Positions 27,057 to 34,830 of a stretch of 64,000 bases of DNA are shown piece by piece (position 1 is the stretch's first letter; every line of letters starts with the position of its first letter). Made by a program: the position numbers and the translations under genes. Source of the DNA: Hyphomonadaceae bacterium (GTDB lineage Bacteria; Pseudomonadota; Alphaproteobacteria; Caulobacterales; Hyphomonadaceae); contig CANJIL010000002.1 in NCBI GenBank assembly GCA_947474455.1, positions 1-64,000 of the forward strand, read 5' to 3'. A model generated the notes under the pieces. It searched no databases. It worked only from the letters and a program-made list of their open reading frames with translations, and was not told where the DNA came from.

Positions 27057-27302
27057 ATGAAACTTAGACTGACGGTCTGTGCGCTTGTCTGCCTAGGCGC
27101 TTGCGACGCCCAACCGCCGGCGAATCTTGTGCCGTCCAAGGCGCCAGAGGTTTTGTCCCTTGAAGCCGCCGCAAAGACGTCCTGCGCCGAACTGACCAAC
27201 TATTTTCCGGACCGGCTGGCGTCGATGACCCCGGAAATGCAGGCGCTCGTGACGCGCGAATACAATCTGTGTGTGGCAAAAGTCTCCAGTGAAGACCGCT
27301 GA
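27057..27302 (+). CDS. Small lipoprotein of unknown function
   Basis: An 81-residue protein with a lipoprotein signal and lipobox LGAC (Cys at about residue 16). A short Pro-rich linker and a helical C-terminus with two further Cys (TSCAEL and NLCVAK) follow, which could form a disulfide in the periplasm. The stop is four bases from the convergent aldo/keto reductase stop. I do not recognise a family. Confidence 0.62.
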   Translation: MKLRLTVCALVCLGACDAQPPANLVPSKAPEVLSLEAAAKTSCAELTNYFPDRLASMTPEMQALVTREYNLCVAKVSSEDR

Positions 27303-27306
27303 GCAG

Positions 27307-28293
27307 CTAGCCGTTGACTGCTTTCATCCCGTTTTCGTCGTAGCGTTCGCCTTTCACCTTTGCCGCGAGACTATCAAGCTTCGCGAGGGCGGCGGGCGTA
27401 AGTTTCACGTAGGCGGCCGCCAGATTCTGCTTCAGGTTCGTAAGCTTCGTCGTGCCGGGAATGGTTACGATATTGTCTGCGCGTTGAAGCACCCAGGCGA
27501 GGGCGACCTCTCCGGCCGTCGCGCCCAGGTCTGAGGCGACATGGGCGATCTCTTCCACAAGCGCCAGATTGTTCTCCAGCGCTTCCCCTTGGAAGCGCGG
27601 CGCCATCGTCGCGCGGAAATCCCATCCGTCGGCCTTCCAGTCTTTCGACCAGCCCGCGAGCATTCCCCGACCGAGAGGCGAATAGGCGACCAGCGTAGCG
27701 CCGACGTCCTTACAGGCGGCGAGAACACCGTCTTCCTCGATGAAGCGCGTGAAGATCGAGAACTCAGATTGCACGGCGGAAATGGCGTGAACCTTGGAAG
27801 CGGCGCGCAGGCTTTCCGCGGCGACCTCCGACAAGCCGATCTGTCCGACTTTTCCTTCTTTCACCATTTGCGCCATTGCGCCGATGGTTTCCTCGATCGG
27901 ACGCGACAAATCCCGGCGGTGCAGATACCAGAGATCGATGTGATCGGTTTGAAGGAAGCGGAGCGATTGCTCGATTGCCCGCCGGGCGTTCTTCTCGGAG
28001 CCGTCGACGCCGGTTCGCTGGCCTGTTTCGCGGTTATAGGTCGGGCCGAATTTCGTGGCGATGAAGACCTTGTCGCGGCGGTCGTTGAAGGCTTTGCCAA
28101 GCAGCTGCTCGTTGTGGCCCATGCCATAGATCTCAGCGGTGTCGAAATGATCGACGCCCAAGTCGATCGCTTCGTGAAGCAGGGCGATGGCGTCGGCTTC
28201 CTCCATTGCGGGGCCGTATGCGAACGACATACCCATGCAGCCGAGGCCGATTGCGTTGAGAGGACGACTCGAACCGATGCTGCGGCGGATCAT
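27307..28293 (-). CDS. Aldo/keto reductase
   Basis: NADPH-dependent oxidoreductase of 328 residues with a TIM-barrel fold. The catalytic tetrad is visible: Asp and Tyr in HFDTAEIYG, Lys in IATKFG and His in LWYLHRRD. The C-terminal nucleotide motif IPGTTKLTNLKQNL is present. The GLGCMGMSFAYG start places it in the YhdN/AKR13-like general reductases. ATG 28293 has a good AGGAG upstream. A perfect inverted repeat at 28312-28331 overlaps its promoter. Confidence 0.94.
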   Translation of the reverse strand: MIRRSIGSSRPLNAIGLGCMGMSFAYGPAMEEADAIALLHEAIDLGVDHFDTAEIYGMGHNEQLLGKAFNDRRDKVFIATKFGPTYNRETGQRTGVDGSEKNARRAIEQSLRFLQTDHIDLWYLHRRDLSRPIEETIGAMAQMVKEGKVGQIGLSEVAAESLRAASKVHAISAVQSEFSIFTRFIEEDGVLAACKDVGATLVAYSPLGRGMLAGWSKDWKADGWDFRATMAPRFQGEALENNLALVEEIAHVASDLGATAGEVALAWVLQRADNIVTIPGTTKLTNLKQNLAAAYVKLTPAALAKLDSLAAKVKGERYDENGMKAVNG

Positions 28294-28311
28294 GGCTGGC
28301 TCCTGCATGTC

Positions 28312-28331
28312 ATGTGAGCATTTGCTCACAT
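28312..28331. promoter_or_regulatory. Operator of the aldo/keto reductase gene
   Basis: ATGTGAGCA-TT-TGCTCACAT is a perfect 9-bp inverted repeat with a 2-bp centre. It overlaps the -10 region of a promoter reading leftward: TTGACC at 28351-28356, an 18-bp spacer, and TATGTG at 28327-28332. A TetR-, MarR- or GntR-type repressor is the likely binder. No regulator gene is adjacent. Confidence 0.65.
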
Positions 28332-28404
28332 AGTCAGGAATGGCCGTGATGGTCAACCCGATGGATCAGGATTCCAAGCCGACCAACGTCCGAAAAGGAA
28401 CCTG

Positions 28405-29004
28405 CTATTCCGGCGCCGCAATCTGCTTGCGGATTTCTGCAACGCCGCGGATTACGGATTTGATTCCGTCATCGGGCGTTTCTGAGAGCGCGCCGCGATA
28501 GCCTTCAATGGTCAGGTCGGGGCCGATCAGCAGATAAGCAGGTGTCCTGTCGATGCCTGCACTCGTCGCAATCGCTCCGTTGTCCCTTACGGTCGGCCAG
28601 GCCGATGCAGCGTTGGCGGGCGAACCATTCACTTGAAGGAAATCAAGATCGGGATCTTGATCCGCTGCAGAACTCAACGCAGCGACAAAGGCATTTTCTT
28701 GTGCGCTTGCGGCATCGGGCGCAGCGAAGCCTAGGATCGTCCACCGGGCTCGCAGATTTGCCTGCGTCAACTCGGGCCCGTTTGGTTGTTCGCTCTTGAA
28801 GGCCGGAAGCGTTGAGCCGATGCGCGAGAAAACCAAGGGATCCGTCTCCCAGCCTTCGATGGGCGCGCCCGGCGTAGCGGCCAGTTCAGGCGGCGCGGGT
28901 TCCCTGCGGGCGGCCTGAGGTTCAGCAGTTTTTGTTGCCAGTGGCTGCCCGCAAGCTGCTAGCGCAAACAATGTGGCCGACAACACAATGAAACTCTGAC
29001 TCAT
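28405..29004 (-). CDS. Thioredoxin-fold-like lipoprotein without a CxxC motif
   Basis: A 199-residue protein with a lipobox (LAAC, Cys18), a Pro/Ala-rich linker to about residue 48 and a domain that resembles AhpC/TlpA-type thioredoxin folds. Recognisable parts are ANLRARWTILGFAAPDAAS where the CxxC would normally sit, LDFLQVNG, and TPAYLLIGPDLTIEGYRGAL with the cis-Pro. The redox cysteines are absent, so it may bind a partner or metal rather than do thiol exchange. Fold assignment is by eye. Confidence 0.65.
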   Translation of the reverse strand: MSQSFIVLSATLFALAACGQPLATKTAEPQAARREPAPPELAATPGAPIEGWETDPLVFSRIGSTLPAFKSEQPNGPELTQANLRARWTILGFAAPDAASAQENAFVAALSSAADQDPDLDFLQVNGSPANAASAWPTVRDNGAIATSAGIDRTPAYLLIGPDLTIEGYRGALSETPDDGIKSVIRGVAEIRKQIAAPE

Positions 29005-29217
29005 CGTTTGCTCCCGATCCGGGAACGCTCAACTCTGATTTGGGCGGTTACATGGCGCAGGTTTGTGGATGACGCGATCGTCCGATGCGTAAACGCAACT
29101 GAACGCATGCTCATACCGCACTGCAATTGCCACGCTTTCGCTGTTTCACGCGCAACTGACTGAAGGCCAGGCGGCTCAACCATCGCGCGGAGGGGCAGGT
29201 TGGCTAGGACTAAAGCC

Positions 29218-29623
29218 ATGAGAAACATGACCACGAAAATGATTCGAGCGGGCGCCATTTCGCTTGGCGATATCACTCTCGCGCCGATGGCAAGCGCGGG
29301 AGAGTGGCGACTGAATCCGGACCGCTGCCCGGATATCCGCGAGGAATGGCGCGCCATGCGGCGAAACACTGGCTGGCGTGACCGTAGAGAAGACCGTCGC
29401 GACCATCGCGTGATCCAATGCTTGGCCCGCGTGTGGACCTATGTTCCGAGCCGCCCGAGCACGTTGGGATTACAGGCGCGGTCGCGACCACGATCTCTAT
29501 CCCGACCACGATCGCTATGGCTACACGCCGCGGGAGGTCTCTCGCTACAGCGACGGAGGCGCCGACCAACGCAACTATCACGGAGACGTTGCAAGCTTGG
29601 GCATCAGCCTGTGCTCCGGCTAA
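29218..29623 (+). pseudogene. Frameshifted secreted Arg/Asp-rich protein
   Basis: From ATG 29218 the frame encodes a signal peptide (ending MASAGEW) and a basic/acidic domain with RDRREDRRDHRVIQC. It then loses coding character near 29450. The +1 frame from about 29417 continues plausibly with ARWDYRRGRDHDLYPDHDRYGY and ends at 29623, just before a hairpin terminator. The two halves look like one gene joined by a single indel. No start is available for the second half alone, so a truncated product is expected unless the indel is a sequencing error. Confidence 0.5.
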
Positions 29624-29651
29624 TCAGCAACCAACGTCCAGTACGGGATGT

Positions 29652-29680
29652 CCCGGCATCACTGCCGGGCCATTTTGCTT
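29652..29680 (+). terminator. Hairpin terminator after the frameshifted secreted protein
   Basis: Seven-base arms CCCGGCA and TGCCGGG with a TCAC loop are followed by CCATTTTGCTT. The hairpin sits 29 bp after the 29623 stop and is convergent with the thiolase gene. Confidence 0.7.
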
Positions 29681-29694
29681 GATGGAAATGGAAA

Positions 29695-30912
29695 TCAGAA
29701 AATCTCGAACAGGCCAGCGGCGCCCTGGCCGCCGCCGATGCACATAGTGACAACACCATACTTGGCCTTGCGGCGTTTGCCTTCGAGAAGCAGATGGCCA
29801 GTGCACCGCGCGCCCGTGACGCCGTATGGATGGCCGATCGAAATCGAGCCGCCATTCACGTTGTACTTGTCCGGATCGATGCCGAGCGTGTCGCGGCAAT
29901 AGAGGCACTGGGAGGCGAAAGCTTCATTGAGCTCCCAGAGATCGATGTCCTGGACGTGGAGACCGTGCCGCGCGAGCAGGCGGGGGACGGTGAAGACGGG
30001 GCCGATGCCCATTTCATCGGGCTCGCACCCGTGCACCGCGAAACCTCGAAACGCGCCGAGCGGCTCAAGTCCGCGCCGCTCGGCTTCTCTCGCTTCCATC
30101 AGGACCAGCGCCGCGCCACCATCCGAGAACTGCGAGGCATTGCCAGCCGTGATGTATTTGCCGACAGCGATTTTCTGTCCGCCCGTGAAGACAGGCGGGA
30201 GTTTCTGGAGGTCGGCGAGCGTCGTTTGCGGACGATTGCATTCGTCTTTCGTGACCGTGTAGTCGATCATCGAGACGGCGCCAGTTTCCTTGTCGGCCAC
30301 GGCCATCTTGGTCGTCATCGGGACGATCTCGTAAGCATACTTATTGGCGGCTTGCGCAGCCGCGGTGCGTTGCTGTGACTGGAGCGCGTACTCGTCCTGC
30401 TTCTCGCGCGAGACGCCGTAGCGTTCGGCGACAATCTCCGCCGTCTCGATCATTGTCATGTAAATCGCGGGGATCCTGGCGAGCAGCTTTTCGTCGAGCG
30501 TACGATTACGGCCATCTTTGTCGGGCGCGGATCGCGGGCCGAACTGGACGAGCGAAATGGATTCGACCCCGCCGCCGATCATGATGTCAGCGCCGTCACG
30601 GATCTGCTGCGCAGCCGAGGCAACTGCGTTGAGGCCGGAGGAGCAGAAGCGGTTGATCGTTCCGCCGGCCACAGAGACGGGCAAGTCGGCCCAGAGCGCA
30701 GCCTGGCGCGCAATGTTGGCGCCGGTCGCACCTTCCGGATTGGCGCAACCGATGTAGACGTCTTCGACTTCCTTAGGGTCAACCTTTGCTCGCTCAACAG
30801 CGTGCTTGATGGCATGACCAGCGAGAGCCGCCCCGTGAGTGACGTTGAATCCGCCGCGTACCGATTTCGCGAGACCGGTACGCGCCGTTGACACGATCAC
30901 CGCCTCACGCAT
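29695..30912 (-). CDS. Acetyl-CoA C-acyltransferase (second thiolase)
   Basis: Thiolase of 405 residues. Active-site residues are Cys90 in [11 protein letters not shown], His361 in [11 protein letters not shown] and Cys391 in [10 protein letters not shown]. It is only moderately like the thiolase at 14.1 kb (GHPYG versus GHPLG around the catalytic His, a different N-terminus), so the two probably differ in chain length or direction. A GGAGGAATG-type ribosome-binding site precedes the ATG at 30912. No beta-oxidation partner is adjacent; broken genes lie on both sides. Confidence 0.94.
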   Translation of the reverse strand: MREAVIVSTARTGLAKSVRGGFNVTHGAALAGHAIKHAVERAKVDPKEVEDVYIGCANPEGATGANIARQAALWADLPVSVAGGTINRFCSSGLNAVASAAQQIRDGADIMIGGGVESISLVQFGPRSAPDKDGRNRTLDEKLLARIPAIYMTMIETAEIVAERYGVSREKQDEYALQSQQRTAAAQAANKYAYEIVPMTTKMAVADKETGAVSMIDYTVTKDECNRPQTTLADLQKLPPVFTGGQKIAVGKYITAGNASQFSDGGAALVLMEAREAERRGLEPLGAFRGFAVHGCEPDEMGIGPVFTVPRLLARHGLHVQDIDLWELNEAFASQCLYCRDTLGIDPDKYNVNGGSISIGHPYGVTGARCTGHLLLEGKRRKAKYGVVTMCIGGGQGAAGLFEIF

Positions 30913-31041
30913 TCATTCCTCCAGGTCCTTTTTTGCGCTTGGAGACGGGTTAAGCAGCAGAATGCAGAGGAATGCAACAGATCACCCGACATAGGGAACA
31001 TGCCGGGCGTTGGTTATTGTGCGTCAAAGCTGACCGGCGGA

Positions 31042-31426
31042 TCACCCGCCGGATTTCGGAGTTCTAGTCGTGATCGTGATGACCGTTGTCGGTTCGCTCG
31101 CGGGCGTTGCTAGCATCGCTTCATGCTGTGCTTTCACGATGTCGGCGCTGGTATAGTTCTTCTTGCCGTCGACCACGGCTTGGACTTCCTGTGCGGCCGG
31201 GTGTTCCGCATCGAGAGCAGGACGATCAGAAACCGGAGTAATCACTTCCGTCGTGGTTTCCACCTTGGCGGCGGGCGTGTCGGCGACAGTGGTGTCGATC
31301 ACGACACTCTTTTCCGATTGCGGAGTCTGCGCTTGTTCGCTTCGCGCTGTGGGCGGCTGCTGCGCGAAAGCCGGGACAGCCACGAGCGACGGCGGCAAAC
31401 GCCGTCGAGGCGAGGAGGAGTTGCAT
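31042..31426 (-). pseudogene. Secreted protein with a frameshift inside its signal peptide
   Basis: An ATG at 31426 starts a good signal peptide (MQLLLASTAFAA), but that frame then leaves the gene. The neighbouring frame supplies its natural continuation (SLVAVPAFAQQ, with an AxA cleavage site) and a mature domain of about 115 residues, rich in Thr, Val and Glu and ending TRTPKSGG. One extra base near 31390 would explain this. The only start in the downstream frame (ATG 31461) gives a Ser/Arg-rich, non-secretory N-terminus. A CCGGCGG hairpin overlaps the stop codon. The family is unknown. Confidence 0.5.
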
Positions 31427-31466
31427 CGGACGATCCCGCTGCAAGTTAGCCTCAAACTCATGGCGA

Positions 31467-31942
31467 CTATGGAAGAAGCGACGGCGTCGTTCGTTCCGAC
31501 TCATGTGGGATTGTAACGTGCGCGGCCTGAGGCGTCGGGCCGCTTGCAACTTCGGGATTCTCGACATGATCCGCGAGGAACACGCCCCGTTGTCCGGGCT
31601 TTCCAGGCGAGACAACGGTCGGGTCCTGCGCGGCGAAGAGTCGAGCCGAGAATTGAGATCCGCTCCCATGCAGATTGCATGGGCGGAAAACCAAAACCAC
31701 ATTAGCAGCGCTGCTACCGCACCTAGCGACCCAAGCGCTGTATTGAAGGCGTTGAAGTTCTCAAGATGGAGTGAAAATCCGATCGAGACGACAAGCCAGA
31801 CCGCGCCTGCGGGGAGTGCGCCGGGTATGATCCAGCGCCAGCGTGCGTGTGCGCGCGATGGCGCGATGCGATAGATCATCGCGCAAGCGATCGCGAACAG
31901 GCCAATCATCATCAGCCAGCGGACGGTTCCGTTCGCCACATT
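31467..31942 (-). pseudogene. C-terminal relic of a YihY/BrkB family membrane protein
   Basis: On the - strand from about 31942 the sequence shows the last membrane segments of the YihY/BrkB family: AMIYRIAPSRAHARWRWIIPG, WLVVSIGFSLHLENF, then FNTALGSLGAVAALLMWFWF and MGADLNSRL. After a one-base shift near 31645, the next frame supplies the typical tail (FAAQDPTVV, GQRGVFLADHV). The N-terminal half of the roughly 280-residue family is missing: the similarity stops at 31942, next to the start of the dipeptidase gene. The gene is therefore truncated and frameshifted. Confidence 0.75.
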
Positions 31943-31974
31943 GCAGTGGGCATAACGCCGCGTAGGCTGCGCGT

Positions 31975-32763
31975 ATGAGTCGAGATCCAGCAGCGTGGAA
32001 GTCGAAACCTGTCCCTCCCTCCGCCGAGGTGTTGGCCCGGAAGGCGGGTTACCGGGAGACCGCGCCGATTGATTTCTCGGGAATATTGGCGAACGAACGG
32101 TGCGTCGAGATGCGCGAACGGGGGGTTGCGGGGGACAATCACTATAACACGCAGCACAATCCGCCATATTATATCAGCATCCCGGGGTCGGTGAGGGAGC
32201 TTTACCTCAGGCAATCGGTTGCCGCCAAACTGGTTGAAGTAAATGCCCGCCTCAAGACAGTGGGCGTGGAACTGTACCTGTTCGATGCGTGGCGGCCGCA
32301 GGCGATCCAGCGGTACTTTCACGATGTGTGGTTTCCGAACTGGCTCATCGAACGGCAGCCACATCTGGCGGGGCAGGCGCTGGTCGACGAGGTGGAGAAA
32401 TACTGGGCGGCTCCGACGGCTGGCGAGGCGTCGCCATCGCCGCATTCGACCGGAGCAGCCCTCGATCTTACGCTAAGGTTCCGGGATACGCGACAGCCCC
32501 TCTATATGGGCGGGATATTCGATGATCTTACTCAAGACGCGTGGACTGACGGCTTTGAACGCAAAACCATTGCTTCGATGTCGGACGAAGAGGCGCGCAA
32601 GAACCGACGGCTTCTCTACTGGGCAATGACCGACGCAGACTTCGCCAACAACCCAACCGAGTGGTGGCACTATTCGTGGGGCGATCAGCTGTGGGCCAAG
32701 CTCGGCGGACACCCTGCGGCGCATTATGGCGCCTACATTCCGACCGGCAGATCAGACGTTTAA
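31975..32763 (+). CDS. D-alanyl-D-alanine dipeptidase (M15/VanX-like)
   Basis: Zinc peptidase of 262 residues that hydrolyses D-Ala-D-Ala from peptidoglycan precursors or turnover. The M15D signature is present: His157 and Asp164 in SPHSTGAALDLTL, Glu229 and His232 in EWWHYSWGD, and the upstream YLFDAWRPQAIQRYF. No signal peptide is visible, so it is cytoplasmic. Its ATG lies 32 bp from the truncated BrkB relic on the opposite strand, so an upstream rearrangement may have changed its promoter. Confidence 0.92.
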   Translation: MSRDPAAWKSKPVPPSAEVLARKAGYRETAPIDFSGILANERCVEMRERGVAGDNHYNTQHNPPYYISIPGSVRELYLRQSVAAKLVEVNARLKTVGVELYLFDAWRPQAIQRYFHDVWFPNWLIERQPHLAGQALVDEVEKYWAAPTAGEASPSPHSTGAALDLTLRFRDTRQPLYMGGIFDDLTQDAWTDGFERKTIASMSDEEARKNRRLLYWAMTDADFANNPTEWWHYSWGDQLWAKLGGHPAAHYGAYIPTGRSDV

Positions 32764-32817
32764 GACCCCGGCAACCTTAACGGGCGACACTGGCCTTTCA
32801 GTCGATTGCGAGGCCCG

Positions 32818-33240
32818 ATGCTCAACGCCTTTGTGAAGCACGTATCTGAGTCAACAGCGCTGCCGGCAGAACAGGCGGAAGCCGCCATCGGTATCGTGCT
32901 GAACGCGGCGGACCGGCAGGGCGCCCCTATCGCTGACGAGATTTTCGAGAGAATTCCCGGCGCTCGCACGCTGGCGGCCCGGATGGGGTCCCGTGTTGGC
33001 GCGGCCACCGGCGTGATCGCGCGCCTGATCGAACGCACCCCGGGCGGTCGTGTGGCCGTTGCGGAGCAGGTAATCCGCGACCTCCAGAAGCAGGGTCTCG
33101 GCAATAATGAAATCGGTCGCCTGTTCCCGGCGATCGGCAGGTACGCGGAATCCGCGTTTGGCGTGACCGGCATAGGCCATCTTGGCGACATGTTCGGAGC
33201 GGTGAATGCCCCGGCCAGTGGAGTGAGTAGCGTAGCCTAA
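32818..33240 (+). CDS. Small Ala/Gly-rich conserved protein
   Basis: A 140-residue cytoplasmic-looking protein, mostly helical, with no signal peptide. It starts MLNAFVKHVSESTALPAEQAEAAIGIVLNAADRQGAP, a pattern reminiscent of the DUF2267/YidB-like helical proteins, but I cannot confirm the family. ATG 32818 follows an AGGCCC stretch; an in-frame TTG at 32806 is an alternative. It ends just before a strong terminator (33266-33298). It is co-oriented with the dipeptidase, 54 bp away. Confidence 0.65.
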   Translation: MLNAFVKHVSESTALPAEQAEAAIGIVLNAADRQGAPIADEIFERIPGARTLAARMGSRVGAATGVIARLIERTPGGRVAVAEQVIRDLQKQGLGNNEIGRLFPAIGRYAESAFGVTGIGHLGDMFGAVNAPASGVSSVA

Positions 33241-33265
33241 CGACAGAGTAAGAGTTTCAAGCCTG

Positions 33266-33298
33266 GCGGGCGGCCTTCGGGTCGCCCGCTTTGGCTTT
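33266..33298 (+). terminator. Intrinsic terminator with a UUCG tetraloop
   Basis: Ten-base arms GCGGGCGGCC and GGTCGCCCGC (one G-U pair) close a TTCG tetraloop and are followed by TTTGGCTTT, 26 bp after the preceding stop. Confidence 0.85.
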
Positions 33299-33299
33299 G

Positions 33300-33502
33300 G
33301 ACTTTACAGGGCTGCCAGAACGCCAGTCTGACCTTTCAAAAAAAATCGCGATTGGGCTGGAACCGGTGAAGCGCAGTGGCGTTTTTCCTTCGATCTTCCC
33401 GGCGAGGCGGTCTTTTCCGTCCCCCCCGACCCCCGAGACTGCGCGCCGGGAAGATGCCAATCTTCGAAAGGTTAGCCCGCTCCGGAGCGGGCCTTTTGTT
33501 TT
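33300..33502 (+). ncRNA. Candidate structured small RNA
   Basis: A stretch between two terminators that has no convincing protein frame but strong pairing. ACCTTTC (33331-33337) is complementary to GAAAGGT (33466-33472). A 12-bp stem joins 33393-33404 with 33444-33455, extended by GCGGTCT/AGACTGC with one G-U pair. A competing hairpin GAAGAT-GCCA-ATCTTC lies at 33451-33466. A terminator with a T-tract closes the region. 6S RNA is one possibility. I found no clear promoter, and the boundaries are guesses. Confidence 0.4.
33475..33502 (+). terminator. Second intrinsic terminator, at the end of the RNA-like region
   Basis: A perfect palindrome with arms GCCCGCTCC and GGAGCGGGC is followed by CTTTTGTTTT. 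It is 186 bp beyond the first terminator, so it probably ends a separate transcript. Confidence 0.85.
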
Positions 33503-33506
33503 GCGG

Positions 33507-34376
33507 TCAGTGTTTGTCTGACTCAGGCAAGACTAACTGCAGGTCCGATGTGGGCGGCGTCACGATGATGTGCCCCGATATAGCGACCCGCATTGCGTCC
33601 GTCGGGGCCGCCATCGATGCCGAGACATAACCAGCCTGCGCCTTGACTGCGTCACCCGACTTCTCAGCTAGCGCCGCGCGACCAAGCGCGACGCGCCAGT
33701 CTTGTGGTGTGATGGCGGCCAGTTGGTCGAGGCGGTTCTTTGCTTCGTCCGGCTTCTTCGCATCAAGCAGGCAGAGTGCGTGGTCGCCCATTGCTGAGAG
33801 CGCCCAAGCATCCTTCGCAAGTTCTGCGGCCGCTGTGGTGCAGCGCACCGCGTTGATGCCAGCCAGTGAGGCTATCGAAACGGCGTTCCCCGGTTTCGAA
33901 GGCGCGGCGTCCACTGATCTTACGGGCGCGGCGTTGGACGCGCCTTTCATCAACGACGAACCTCCGCTAAGCACGGGGTCAGCAAGCTTTGCCTCGATCA
34001 GGACTGCGTTGCGATATATCACGGTTGTCGCGCTGCCAAAAGCCGCCCCCGACAGCGTCAACCTTCCTGAAGCGGCATCGACTTTCGTCAGCAGCGAACC
34101 GGAAGGAGGAGACAGAGCAAAGGGCGCGAGCGTCAGGCCATCGATCTCGACCGTCAGCGTTTCCCCAGCGATCTGCGCCGCCGCCGCGACAGGTTGCTGG
34201 GATAGCTTGACCAGGATCGATACGGTTTCAGCTTCCTGCGCGACTTCGATGTCGCCGATGCGCGCGGAAATGGGCGCCGGCGCCGGTGCGGATTGGGCGT
34301 GAGCGGGCGCGGCGGCTGCTAAGGCAGACAGCGCCGCGCTCGACAGGCAGACCGCAGGGAATAGCATCCGAAGCAT
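33507..34376 (-). CDS. Secreted protein with a C-terminal helical-repeat-like domain
   Basis: A 289-residue precursor with a signal peptide (about residues 1-27, ending PAHAQ). Residues about 40-140 look like a beta-rich domain (VSILVKLSQQP, LTVEIDGLTLAPF, LTLSGAAFGSATTVIYRN) of the type seen in AMIN domains. Residues about 180-270 look like TPR helices (AKDAWALSAMGDHALCLLDA, DWRVALGRAALAEKSGDAVKA). The combination suggests an envelope scaffold. The family assignment is by eye. It is divergent from the 34457 gene. Confidence 0.7.
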   Translation of the reverse strand: MLRMLFPAVCLSSAALSALAAAAPAHAQSAPAPAPISARIGDIEVAQEAETVSILVKLSQQPVAAAAQIAGETLTVEIDGLTLAPFALSPPSGSLLTKVDAASGRLTLSGAAFGSATTVIYRNAVLIEAKLADPVLSGGSSLMKGASNAAPVRSVDAAPSKPGNAVSIASLAGINAVRCTTAAAELAKDAWALSAMGDHALCLLDAKKPDEAKNRLDQLAAITPQDWRVALGRAALAEKSGDAVKAQAGYVSASMAAPTDAMRVAISGHIIVTPPTSDLQLVLPESDKH

Positions 34377-34456
34377 GCGTCCATCGGCTACGCCCCATAC
34401 GTTAATGGCCGGTTAGCATTGCTTAACGCGACAAGCATTTGAGGGTATGCCTGGGA

Positions 34457-34765
34457 ATGAGCGATCAGACGCTGGCCACGATGAAGCAGGTCTCAGCCGC
34501 GGATCTTGGCGGTCCCTGCTCGCCCGATCCCGAGTTGTGCGCAACGGCCGCCATCGAGGCGCTACGTGATGCGGCCGGTGAGGGATTCCGGTTGACGTCG
34601 CTATCCCTGGAACTGGCCTCTCGCGCGATCGGCGAGGGAATGGTCGCGGTGGCGATACAGACAGACAAGCGGACAAAGGCGATCGTATTCGCATCTGTCG
34701 AAGCACGGATAGGCCCGGCAATGGTGTTTTCGGCGCAGGCTCTGTTCAGCAGAGGCGCAGTTTGA
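34457..34765 (+). CDS. Small conserved cytoplasmic protein, unknown
   Basis: A 102-residue protein with no signal or membrane segment. Its sequence alternates a short helix (ELCATAAIEALRDAAGEGF) with strands (LTSLSLELASRAIGEGMVAVAIQTDK, KAIVFASVEARIGPAMVFSAQALF). This could fit a hotdog-type fold, but no thioesterase catalytic motif is present. ATG 34457 is preferred over the upstream in-frame start at 34439. The following DUF4197 gene starts 65 bp downstream. Confidence 0.6.
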   Translation: MSDQTLATMKQVSAADLGGPCSPDPELCATAAIEALRDAAGEGFRLTSLSLELASRAIGEGMVAVAIQTDKRTKAIVFASVEARIGPAMVFSAQALFSRGAV

Positions 34766-34830
34766 CGGAAGGGGTCTTTCCGGGTCCTATCCGCCGGCAA
34801 GAGCAGGGTAATCCTGTTCGGGAGGCGACT

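Noticed and set aside
33257-33521. Two overlapping open frames (both strands) in the intergenic stretch at 33.3-33.5 kb
   Set aside because: Both are short, have no start context and run through two terminators; RNA structure explains the sequence better.
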